From Dawidia soli (lineage in GTDB: Bacteria > Bacteroidota > Bacteroidia > Cytophagales > Cyclobacteriaceae): a stretch of 64,000 nt of DNA. The number at the start of each line of letters is the position of its first letter. Within the stretch, counting starts at the first letter, position 1. The translations under genes were made by a program, and so were the position numbers. Positions 8,492-15,593 of this stretch are shown one piece after another. The notes under the pieces are model-generated. The model was given only the letters and a program-made list of their open reading frames with translations. It ran no database searches and was not told the DNA's origin. The DNA is taken from positions 62,001-126,000 of the forward strand of contig NZ_JAHESC010000020.1 in the NCBI RefSeq assembly GCF_018598185.1, given 5' to 3'.

Positions 8492-9469
8492 ATGAGCCAG
8501 AACAGACCAATATCGTCGTTTATTGAAAAGAATTTTCTGCATTTTAACGCTGCTGCGTTAGTAGATGCCGCAAAAGGCTACAAGCAACACATTGCCGAAG
8601 GCAAGAAAATGATGGTAACGCTGGCCGGCGCCATGAGTACAGGCGAGCTGGGCATCAGCTTTGCCGAAATGATCCGCCAGAACAAGGTGCACATCATTTC
8701 CTGCACCGGTGCCAACCTCGAAGAGGACATCATGAACCTGGTGGCGCACTCGCACTATAAGCGCATTCCCAACTACCGCGACCTCACCCCTGAGCAGGAG
8801 TGGGGCCTGCTGGAGAACCACCTCAATCGTGTAACCGATACGTGTATTCCAGAAGAGGAAGCGTTCCGCCGTCTGCAAAAGCACCTGTTCCAGGTGTGGA
8901 AAGACGCCGAAGACGCCGGCGAGCGCCTGTTTCCGCACGAGTTTATGTTCCGCATGCTGAACAGCGGCGACCTGAAACAATATTACGAGATCGACCCCAG
9001 GAACTCCTGGATGATCGCAGCGGCCGAGCGCAACATGCCGATGGTCGTGCCGGGCTGGGAAGACTCTACTATGGGCAATATCTTCGCATCGTACGTATTA
9101 ACGGGCGAGCTGAAGGCCAGCACCATGAAGTCCGGTATCGAATACATGGTATGGCTGGCAGACTGGTATACCGAAAACTCCGGCAAGGACGGTATCGGCT
9201 TCTTCCAGATCGGTGGCGGTATTGCCGGTGACTTTCCGATCTGCGTGGTGCCGATGCTGCACCAGGACCTGGAACGCGACAATGTTCCATTTTGGAGCTA
9301 CTTCTGCCAGATCAGCGACTCGACAACCAGCTATGGCTCGTACTCGGGCGCGGTACCCAACGAGAAAATTACGTGGGGCAAGCTGAGCATCGAAACGCCT
9401 AAATTTATTGTTGAATCGGATGCGACCATCGTCGCGCCCCTGATGTTTGCCTACATACTCGAGTGGTAG
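8492..9469 (+). CDS. Deoxyhypusine-synthase-family protein, probable polyamine synthase
   Basis: 325 residues, a full-length DHS-like protein. It has GAMSTGELG near the N-terminus (NAD site), SCTGANLEEDI, the HGFxxP-type FQIGGGIAGDFPI region, and the catalytic lysine in ITWGK at about residue 297, equivalent to the lysine that forms the enzyme-substrate imine. Bacteria lack eIF5A, so the product cannot be deoxyhypusine; characterised bacterial relatives transfer an aminobutyl group to a free diamine, for example making homospermidine. Context beside speA and arginase supports a polyamine role. It is followed by argS after 16 bp, so the two are probably co-transcribed. The exact product is not determined by sequence. 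Confidence 0.85.
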   Translation: MSQNRPISSFIEKNFLHFNAAALVDAAKGYKQHIAEGKKMMVTLAGAMSTGELGISFAEMIRQNKVHIISCTGANLEEDIMNLVAHSHYKRIPNYRDLTPEQEWGLLENHLNRVTDTCIPEEEAFRRLQKHLFQVWKDAEDAGERLFPHEFMFRMLNSGDLKQYYEIDPRNSWMIAAAERNMPMVVPGWEDSTMGNIFASYVLTGELKASTMKSGIEYMVWLADWYTENSGKDGIGFFQIGGGIAGDFPICVVPMLHQDLERDNVPFWSYFCQISDSTTSYGSYSGAVPNEKITWGKLSIETPKFIVESDATIVAPLMFAYILEW

Positions 9470-9485
9470 CACGGGTATCTTTTTT

Positions 9486-11501
9486 ATGAACGTAGATCAG
9501 TCACTTCGCACAGCGGTCAAACAAGCGGCCGAGGCCCTGTTTGGACAACCGCTGGAAACCATACAACTCCAACCCACCAACGCCGAGTTTGAAGGGTCGC
9601 ATACCGTGGTGTGCTTCCCCCTGACCAAACTGTCGCGCAAGGGCCCCGAAGAAACAGCGCGCCTGGTAGGCGACTACCTGGTGCAGCATGCCGGCATTGT
9701 CAGCAAATACAATGTGGTAAAGGGCTTCCTGAATCTTGTCCTGAGCGACCAGGTATGGGTAGATGTACTGCGCGCGATTGTTGCCAACCCGCACTACGGT
9801 CAGCTGCCGGACAACGGGCAGGAGATCATGATCGAATACTCGTCGCCCAATACCAACAAGCCCTTGCACCTCGGCCACCTGCGCAACAACTTCCTGGGCT
9901 GGAGCGTAAGCGAGATTTACAAGAACAACGGCTATACCGTACGTAAAGTACAGATCATCAACGACCGCGGTATCCACATCTGTAAGTCGATGGCTGCCTG
10001 GAAGCTGTATGGCGACGGCGAGACGCCGCAGAGCAGCGGCATGAAGGGCGATCACCTGGTGGGCAAGTACTATGTGCTGTTCGAGTCGCAGTTCCGGAAA
10101 GAGATCGGAGAGTTGATTGATAAGCGCAATGCAGAACAACCTTTCATTGAGGTGATGAGTATTTTCTTCCGTGAAAATCCAACTGCAACTAATTTCGTTT
10201 TCGACTATGAGGGAGACGCGCCGTTCGTTGTAGAGCGTAGCAATACTTCTGTGCAATATGTTGAGTGGGAAGCGCTCAGGAAGATATTAGTGAAAACATT
10301 CGATGATATTTCCAGGCTGGTGCAAGGAAAAAAGAAGGGTGCTTCACTGATGTATGAATGGCTGAAGCCTGTACTGAGCGAGGAAACTATATTTACAAAA
10401 GCGCAAGATATGCTGCGCAAGTGGGAGCAGAAGGACCCCGACACGGTGGCCCTCTGGCAAACCATGAATGGTTGGGTGTACGATGGTTTTGGCGCTACCT
10501 ACGCCCGCATGGGTGTAGATTTTGATAAGTTGTATTACGAATCAGACACCTACCTGCTGGGCCGCGACGAAGTGCTGAGAGGCCTGGAGAAAGGTATATT
10601 CTTTAAGAAGGAAGACGGCTCCGTCTGGGTAGACCTGACAGCCGACGGTCTGGACCAAAAAGTATTGCTGCGTTCCGATGGCACATCGGTATATATGACG
10701 CAGGACATCGGCACGGCCATTTTGCGTTTCCGCGATTTCCCGAAGATCACCGGTCAGGTATATACCGTGGGCAATGAGCAGGAATATCACTTCAAGGTGT
10801 TGTTCCTGATCCTGGGCAAACTGGGCTACGACTGGGCCAAGCGTTGCTTCCACCTTTCCTACGGCATGGTCGACCTGCCTACCGGCAAGATGAAGTCGCG
10901 TGAGGGAACCGTGGTAGATGCCGACGACCTCATGCAGGAAATGTACGAGGAGGCAGAAAAGCAAACCCGTGAGCTGGGCAAGTTAGAAGACATGAGTGGC
11001 GAAGAGGCCAAGCGTCTTTTTAATATGATCGGACTCGGCGCGCTGAAGTTCTTCCTGCTGAAGGTAGATCCCAAAAAACGCATGTTATTTGACCCGCAGG
11101 AGTCGATCCAGCTGCAAGGCTTTACCGGTCCGTTTGTACAGTACACCCACGCACGCATCCGCTCCATCCTTCGCAAGGCCGACAGCATGGGGCTGCGGGT
11201 ATCTGCAGCCGATCTGAATAGTGTGATCGCGCTGGAGCCCGCAGAGCGTGAAGCGCTGCAAGTGTTGAGCATATTTGAAACCAAAGTGCAGGAAGCAGCG
11301 CGGGAATACGCCCCTTCCATCATTGCTAATTATGCCTACGACCTGGCGAAGGAATACAACAAATTCTACCAAAGTGTTCCGATCTTGCCCGAGACAGATG
11401 CAAATAAATTAAAGTTCCGCATTGCCTTGTCCCGGTCTATTGCCGACGCCATAAAGCGTGCCATGTACATGCTGGGTATCGACGTACCCGAGCGGATGTA
11501 A
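9486..11501 (+). CDS. argS: Arginyl-tRNA synthetase with a roughly 90-residue insertion
   Basis: 671 residues from ATG 9486. The frame extends upstream to 9447, but that part overlaps the DHS gene and lacks homology. Class I synthetase: PLHLGHLRNN is the HIGH motif, GKMKSREGT replaces KMSKS, and the C-terminal DALR anticodon-binding domain contains FVQYTHARIRSILRKAD. Typical bacterial ArgS is 550-600 residues. The excess lies at about residues 208-305, between KYYVLFESQFRKEI and AQDMLRKWEQ, where relatives have a short helical linker. The encoding DNA (about 10110-10400) is noticeably AT-richer than the flanks. The enzyme charges tRNA-Arg in the cytoplasm; catalytic motifs are intact, so it should be active. 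Confidence 0.95.
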   Translation: MNVDQSLRTAVKQAAEALFGQPLETIQLQPTNAEFEGSHTVVCFPLTKLSRKGPEETARLVGDYLVQHAGIVSKYNVVKGFLNLVLSDQVWVDVLRAIVANPHYGQLPDNGQEIMIEYSSPNTNKPLHLGHLRNNFLGWSVSEIYKNNGYTVRKVQIINDRGIHICKSMAAWKLYGDGETPQSSGMKGDHLVGKYYVLFESQFRKEIGELIDKRNAEQPFIEVMSIFFRENPTATNFVFDYEGDAPFVVERSNTSVQYVEWEALRKILVKTFDDISRLVQGKKKGASLMYEWLKPVLSEETIFTKAQDMLRKWEQKDPDTVALWQTMNGWVYDGFGATYARMGVDFDKLYYESDTYLLGRDEVLRGLEKGIFFKKEDGSVWVDLTADGLDQKVLLRSDGTSVYMTQDIGTAILRFRDFPKITGQVYTVGNEQEYHFKVLFLILGKLGYDWAKRCFHLSYGMVDLPTGKMKSREGTVVDADDLMQEMYEEAEKQTRELGKLEDMSGEEAKRLFNMIGLGALKFFLLKVDPKKRMLFDPQESIQLQGFTGPFVQYTHARIRSILRKADSMGLRVSAADLNSVIALEPAEREALQVLSIFETKVQEAAREYAPSIIANYAYDLAKEYNKFYQSVPILPETDANKLKFRIALSRSIADAIKRAMYMLGIDVPERM

Positions 11502-11514
11502 GTCGTATCCATTG

Positions 11515-11580
11515 CTGGCGCAAGAGTTAGCGCGCAGCGCGTCTCTTGTGCCTATACTGTCGCCAGTTTGCAACTGGCGG
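11515..11580. repeat. Dispersed hairpin repeat, copy A
   Basis: The outer stem CTGGCGCAAGAG / CTCTTGTGCC is followed by ACTGT and a second stem GCCAGTT-TGC-AACTGGC. It shares CTGGCGCAAG..CTTGTGCC and ACTGT with copies at 26939, 39317 and 42106. It lies between the convergent argS and GH64 genes. Confidence 0.75.
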
Positions 11581-11600
11581 GCAGAAACAAGATCTGACGA

Positions 11601-11639
11601 AAAAGGCCGTCCTGATATTGCCGGGACGGCCTTTTTTTT
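11601..11639. terminator. Bidirectional intrinsic terminator between argS and the GH64 gene
   Basis: GGCCGTCC (11605-11612) pairs with GGACGGCC (11624-11631), flanked by AAAA on the left and eight T residues on the right, so it can serve both convergent genes. Confidence 0.88.
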
Positions 11640-11653
11640 ATTTCAGCGTAGAT

Positions 11654-13573
11654 TTATTCCTTTATGATTTTCTCTTTGCGGATAGTCAGGTCATGCCTCT
11701 CAACCACCACAATGTGCACACCAGGCTTCAGCTGCTGTACAGAGATAGCGCTGCCGGGGTTTTCCACCGTCATCATTCGCTGACCGCCGATGGTGTAAAT
11801 GCTCACGCGTTTCACATGCTCCGCAGCGTGTATGGACAGCTGGTCCCGCACAGGGTTCGGCGAAAGCACCACGGCGTTCTCTTCCTGTAACGTTACCGCA
11901 GCGACCGTCTTGTTTTCAGATTGACTACGCGCGCTGGCGGCGGCGGTACTCGCCACGGTTATGTGGTTCAGGTTGAATCCGCCGGTGGAGGTCGCAATCC
12001 CGATGGAGTACGTACCGGCAGGCAACGTTACGTCGTGCGATACATTCGTCCAGTTTTGCCAGCCGCCGGTGTTGGGAATCGTCACGCTACCCAGCTGGGT
12101 GGCGCCGGCATCTTTCTCCAGCCGCAGTGTTGTGCCGCCATTCGGCGACGCCACACGATACGTGACGCGATACGTGCCAGCCTGCGGTATCGTAATGTCA
12201 TAGGCCATCCAGTCACCCGCGTCGATCCAGCCCACGTTCAGTCCGCCACCGGTGTCGGTAGTGGCTTCGGTTTGCACGCCTGCCATATAGGTCCACGACT
12301 CCGCCTGGATCACCGTGCTGAACCCGTTGCCACCGGTTGTACCGGCAAAGCCCCCGATCGTAACAGTCGCCCGTATAGGCGAAGAAGCATTGACGGTCGA
12401 TGACTGGTCGAACGCATCGTCGTAGCAGAAGCCGTACGAGAAGCCCTCGTGGCTCAGGGCAGTGTTGTGCCAGAATTTAGCATACCAGTTATAGGGCGAT
12501 GTGCCGTAATAGCCCGTAGCAGGTCCGAAGTTCTGCGTTGCGCCGGTGGCCAGGTTGAGGTTGATGGCGTGGCGGTTAATAGCAGCACAGATTTGCGTCT
12601 GCACGGCTTTGTCTATACCGCTGCCGGCGGCCAGTACGCCGCTGCCTTCCAGCGCTTCGATGGTGGTGGGCTTGCGTGTGATCGTCGCGATCGCCCCGTC
12701 AGAGGCGCGCGTAAACGTAAAGGTTTGTCCGGATACGCGCCCGCGCCACGTGCCGACATCGCCGCCGTTGAACACGAGGTCGCCGGAAGTATATTTCGAC
12801 CAGATGGCGTCAATATAGCCGCCAAAATAATTGGCTTGCGCGCCGCCGGGTAAGAAGGCTTGTGTCTTCGACGGGCAATGGATAATGCCTTTAGCAACAT
12901 CATAGCAGCTCGCAAATTGCGACGGGGCCGTAGACTGCCACAGGGCCAGGACTTCAGCATGCGTTTTAATCTCGCCCACTTTTTTATAGAAGTTGTTATT
13001 ACCCCAGACTTCCAGACCCATCGGATATTGATAGGCATCGACACGCGTCGTGTTGGCCCATAATCCGTTGGTGGCGTTGGCCAGCTCGATGATCTCATAG
13101 CGAACGCCCTGGTTCGGGTCGTTGGGGTTGGCCAGGTTCGGCGCGGCATAACCACCCGTGGCGCCGAAGAAATACAAATAAAGTTGCGAGTTGAATGCGA
13201 TCAGGATCCGGCATCCGACGATACCCGGTATCTGGATCGTTTTATTGGGAATTTCACTCAGGCGTGCAAAACAGTTGGCATACCGGCCATTGCCACCGGG
13301 GCCCTGGTCACCGTTGTATACCGGCCCCTGCACGGTATTGTCGGCCGTGCTCATGGTCCGCACCGCGCCGGTGCGCGTATCGATCCAAACGTGGTTATCG
13401 TTGATGATACCAACCACTGCTACATACACATTGGCGTCGGTATAGGCCGATCTGTTTTGCAGCGTAAAGGGTATCGTAGGCTGGCTCCAGGCCTGACTGG
13501 CATAAAGCACGAAGGCGATAGCAATGATCGCCGGCAGGCGGAAATTCCACCTGCGGTAAAGTAGGGTGTTCAT
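11654..13573 (-). CDS. Secreted GH64 beta-1,3-glucanase with CBM6 and T9SS sorting domain
   Basis: 639 residues in a clear modular order. Signal peptide (about 1-31, ending ASQAWSQ). GH64-type catalytic domain (about 32-405) starting IPFTLQNRSAYTDANVYVAVVG and ending with FSYGFCYDDAFDQSS. CBM6-like carbohydrate-binding module (about 420-545) with IQAESW and GWIDAGDWMAYDI. C-terminal type IX secretion sorting domain (about 565-639) with LSPNPVRDQLSI and IYTIGGQRM. GH64 enzymes cleave beta-1,3-glucans (laminarin, curdlan, fungal walls), giving oligosaccharides. The T9SS tail predicts export across the outer membrane and surface attachment or release. It is monocistronic; a perfect 16-bp palindrome lies 68 bp upstream of the start. 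No SusC/D pair is adjacent. Confidence 0.85.
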   Translation of the reverse strand: MNTLLYRRWNFRLPAIIAIAFVLYASQAWSQPTIPFTLQNRSAYTDANVYVAVVGIINDNHVWIDTRTGAVRTMSTADNTVQGPVYNGDQGPGGNGRYANCFARLSEIPNKTIQIPGIVGCRILIAFNSQLYLYFFGATGGYAAPNLANPNDPNQGVRYEIIELANATNGLWANTTRVDAYQYPMGLEVWGNNNFYKKVGEIKTHAEVLALWQSTAPSQFASCYDVAKGIIHCPSKTQAFLPGGAQANYFGGYIDAIWSKYTSGDLVFNGGDVGTWRGRVSGQTFTFTRASDGAIATITRKPTTIEALEGSGVLAAGSGIDKAVQTQICAAINRHAINLNLATGATQNFGPATGYYGTSPYNWYAKFWHNTALSHEGFSYGFCYDDAFDQSSTVNASSPIRATVTIGGFAGTTGGNGFSTVIQAESWTYMAGVQTEATTDTGGGLNVGWIDAGDWMAYDITIPQAGTYRVTYRVASPNGGTTLRLEKDAGATQLGSVTIPNTGGWQNWTNVSHDVTLPAGTYSIGIATSTGGFNLNHITVASTAAASARSQSENKTVAAVTLQEENAVVLSPNPVRDQLSIHAAEHVKRVSIYTIGGQRMMTVENPGSAISVQQLKPGVHIVVVERHDLTIRKEKIIKE

Positions 13574-13640
13574 AGATGTTGTGTGTTTCGGGTACTCCGT
13601 AAAGCTAAGGGAATAGCCACACCAACACCGGGCGACTGAT

Positions 13641-13656
13641 TGAGCGGTACCGCTCA
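13641..13656. promoter_or_regulatory. Perfect 16-bp palindrome upstream of the GH64 gene, candidate operator
   Basis: TGAGCGGTACCGCTCA is its own reverse complement. It lies 68 bp upstream of the GH64 start (13573) and just upstream of a one-mismatch -7 element (TAGCTTTA on the minus strand, 13600-13607), a position suiting an activator or repressor site. Confidence 0.4.
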
Positions 13657-13680
13657 GTTATTAAAAGGCAGGAAGCAGAC

Positions 13681-13719
13681 AAAAAACAGAGGCCTTCCCG
13701 AAAATAGGGGAAGGCCTCT
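13681..13719 (-). terminator. Intrinsic terminator of the YceI gene
   Basis: On the minus strand a 12-bp stem AGAGGCCTTCCC / GGGAAGGCCTCT is followed by a T-rich run (AAAAAAC on the plus strand at 13681-13687). It begins about 24 bp after the YceI stop codon. Confidence 0.88.
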
Positions 13720-13742
13720 GCTGTTCTATTGCAAAGAAGCGA

Positions 13743-14270
13743 TTAGCTCTTCACCACTTCTACGTTCAGGTTCAGCTTCACGTCGTCACCGACAACCATG
13801 CCACCCGCTTCTGTCAGGGCGCTCCAGCTCAGGCCGAAATCTTTACGGTTGATCTTACCGTTCAGTTCAAAACCGGCCTTGATGTTGCCCCAGGGATCTT
13901 TCATGATGCCACCGTATTCTACATCCAGGGTAACAGACTTTGTTACGCCGCGTACCGTCAGGTCGCCGGTCAGCGCATAGCTGTCGGCAGATTTTTTCTT
14001 CAGCACACCGTTCTTAAAAGTGATGCTCGGGTGTTGAGCCGCTGCAAAGAAATCGTCAGACTTCAGGTGGCCGTCGCGGTCGGCCTGGTTGGTATCGATG
14101 CTGTCCACGTCCAGGCTGAACGAAGCCTTGGCGCCGTCGAAGTTCTCACCATCAGCCTCGATGCTGCCCGAGAACTTTTTGAACGCTCCCGTAACGGTAG
14201 AGATCACCAGGTGTTTTACTTTGAATTGTACCTCGCTGTGGGTAGGGTCGATGTTCCAGATAGTTGCCAT
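13743..14270 (-). CDS. YceI-family protein
   Basis: 175 residues from ATG 14270 (MATIWNIDPTHSEVQF). The reading frame continues 96 nt upstream, but the added residues are not YceI-like. Family features are DPTHSEVQFKVKHL at the N-terminus, FSLDVDSIDTN, DDFFAAAQHPSITF and the terminal GDDVKLNLNVEV. YceI proteins form a lipocalin-like beta barrel that binds a polyisoprenoid ligand. Unlike E. coli YceI there is no signal peptide, so this copy is probably cytoplasmic. It lies 142 bp downstream of a Crp/Fnr-family regulator on the same strand, which may control it, and ends in a strong terminator. Confidence 0.92.
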   Translation of the reverse strand: MATIWNIDPTHSEVQFKVKHLVISTVTGAFKKFSGSIEADGENFDGAKASFSLDVDSIDTNQADRDGHLKSDDFFAAAQHPSITFKNGVLKKKSADSYALTGDLTVRGVTKSVTLDVEYGGIMKDPWGNIKAGFELNGKINRKDFGLSWSALTEAGGMVVGDDVKLNLNVEVVKS

Positions 14271-14412
14271 AATCTTTAAAGTTTTTATTGTGTTAGAATG
14301 TTTTTCGTCGTTTTGACAATACAAAAGTAGCCGCTCACCCCACCGGGATCGCTTGACATAGAACAAGAAAGATTAGATAGTTTATTGAACTAGGTTAAGA
14401 CCGGCCCTGCAA

Positions 14413-14997
14413 TCAGGACTTTTCCATCAGCCGGCGACGCACCTTGCTGAGGAATTCCGGTGTAATGCCCAGGTAGGAGGCGATGTATTTCAGGGGCACG
14501 TACTGCTCCAAAGATGGGTATTTTTCACGGAATTGCTGATAACGCTCGTCGGCCGTGGCCGAATAGCTCTGAATAATGCGGTGCTGCTGGGTGATGAGTG
14601 AATTCTGGAAGATAATGCGGAAATACCGCTCAAAACGCGGTATCCGCTCCAGCAGCTGCTCCATGCTGGCCTTGGGCAGCAACCATACCTCGCTGTCGGC
14701 CAGGCCCTTGGTCGTGTAAATGGACGGGATCTGTTTGGTAAAGCTGTGCAGGTCGCCCGTCCACCAGCCCGTGGTGGCAAACTGGATCACGTGGTCGACA
14801 TCCTCCTTATCCGTAAAATAGGTCATCAGGCAGCCGGCATTGACAAAGATAAAACACCGTGTCAGCTCACCCTCCCGCTCGATCATCTCGCCCTGGCGTA
14901 CCCGCTGGGGCAGCAGGAGGGAAGTGAAAAAGGCCGTCTCATCATCCGTCAGGGAGATGTGACGCCCAATGGCGGAAAGGATCGTGGCCGTGTTCAT
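14413..14997 (-). CDS. Crp/Fnr-family transcriptional regulator
   Basis: 194 residues from ATG 14997. An N-terminal cyclic-nucleotide-binding-like beta barrel (about 20-120; GEMIEREGELTRCFIFVNAG) is followed by a dimerisation helix and a C-terminal helix-turn-helix (about 160-190; PLKYIASYLGITPEFLSKVRRRL). There is no four-cysteine Fnr cluster, and the cAMP-contact Arg-Ser pair is not evident, so the effector is unknown; this subgroup is abundant in Bacteroidota. A longer frame reaching 15402 overlaps the divergent YkgJ gene and is not supported. It starts 27 bp from the YkgJ gene start, so the two must share or overlap promoter DNA. Confidence 0.88.
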   Translation of the reverse strand: MNTATILSAIGRHISLTDDETAFFTSLLLPQRVRQGEMIEREGELTRCFIFVNAGCLMTYFTDKEDVDHVIQFATTGWWTGDLHSFTKQIPSIYTTKGLADSEVWLLPKASMEQLLERIPRFERYFRIIFQNSLITQQHRIIQSYSATADERYQQFREKYPSLEQYVPLKYIASYLGITPEFLSKVRRRLMEKS

Positions 14998-15024
14998 GGA
15001 CGGTAAAAATAATAACTTTGCGGA

Positions 15025-15507
15025 ATGGATGTAGACCGGTTTCGTGAGCAGGCAAAAAAACGCGCCCCCGAGAACAAGAAGTTTCTGCAAGGGTTGAAAC
15101 GCAAGGATCCGCGCGTGGTGGATGACCGTTTCCACCAGGCCCACGAGGATGTCTTCGAAGAGATCGACTGCCTGGCCTGCGCGAACTGCTGCAAGACCAC
15201 CAGCCCCATATTCTACCAGCACGACATCGAGCGCGCCGCCAGGGCCCTGCGCATGAAGCCGGGCGACTTCGTGGAGAAGTACCTGCGCATAGACGAAGAC
15301 AAAGACTACGTGCTGCAAACGGCCCCATGCCCCTTTCTGGACCACGATAACTATTGCAGCATCTACGAAGACCGACCCAAAGCGTGTCGCGAATACCCGC
15401 ACACCGACCGAAAGAAGATGGTGCAGATCCTGGAGTTGACCTATAAGAACACGCTGGTCTGCCCTGCGGTGTTGGAAATGACGGAAAGATTAAAGAAGAT
15501 ATTCTAA
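15025..15507 (+). CDS. YkgJ-family cysteine-cluster protein
   Basis: 160 residues with the YkgJ (CxxCxxCC) pattern: DCLACANCCKTT near residue 50, then CPFLDHDNYCSIYEDRPKAC at about 112-131 and a last Cys-Pro near 150. The set of eight cysteines is expected to bind a metal or Fe-S centre. No biochemical role is established for most members. It is divergent from the Crp/Fnr-type regulator with only 27 bp between start codons. The start ATG at 15025 is preceded by a weak ribosome-binding context. Confidence 0.88.
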   Translation: MDVDRFREQAKKRAPENKKFLQGLKRKDPRVVDDRFHQAHEDVFEEIDCLACANCCKTTSPIFYQHDIERAARALRMKPGDFVEKYLRIDEDKDYVLQTAPCPFLDHDNYCSIYEDRPKACREYPHTDRKKMVQILELTYKNTLVCPAVLEMTERLKKIF

Positions 15508-15513
15508 GAACAG

Positions 15514-15550
15514 ACTCTGCGCGGAGCGGTTACAAAACCCCACGCAGAGT
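15514..15550. terminator. Stem-loop between convergent YkgJ and TPR-CHAT genes
   Basis: ACTCTGCG (15514-15521) pairs with CGCAGAGT (15543-15550). A second small hairpin CTTCG/CGAAG follows at 15563-15577. There is no T-tract, so termination strength is uncertain. Confidence 0.45.
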
Positions 15551-15593
15551 ATCTGCTATTTGCTTCGCGCTCCGAAGTCTTGGCGTAGGAAGG

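Noticed and set aside
9447-9485. An earlier start for argS
   Set aside because: It overlaps the DHS-family gene by 23 bp and adds residues with no family similarity.
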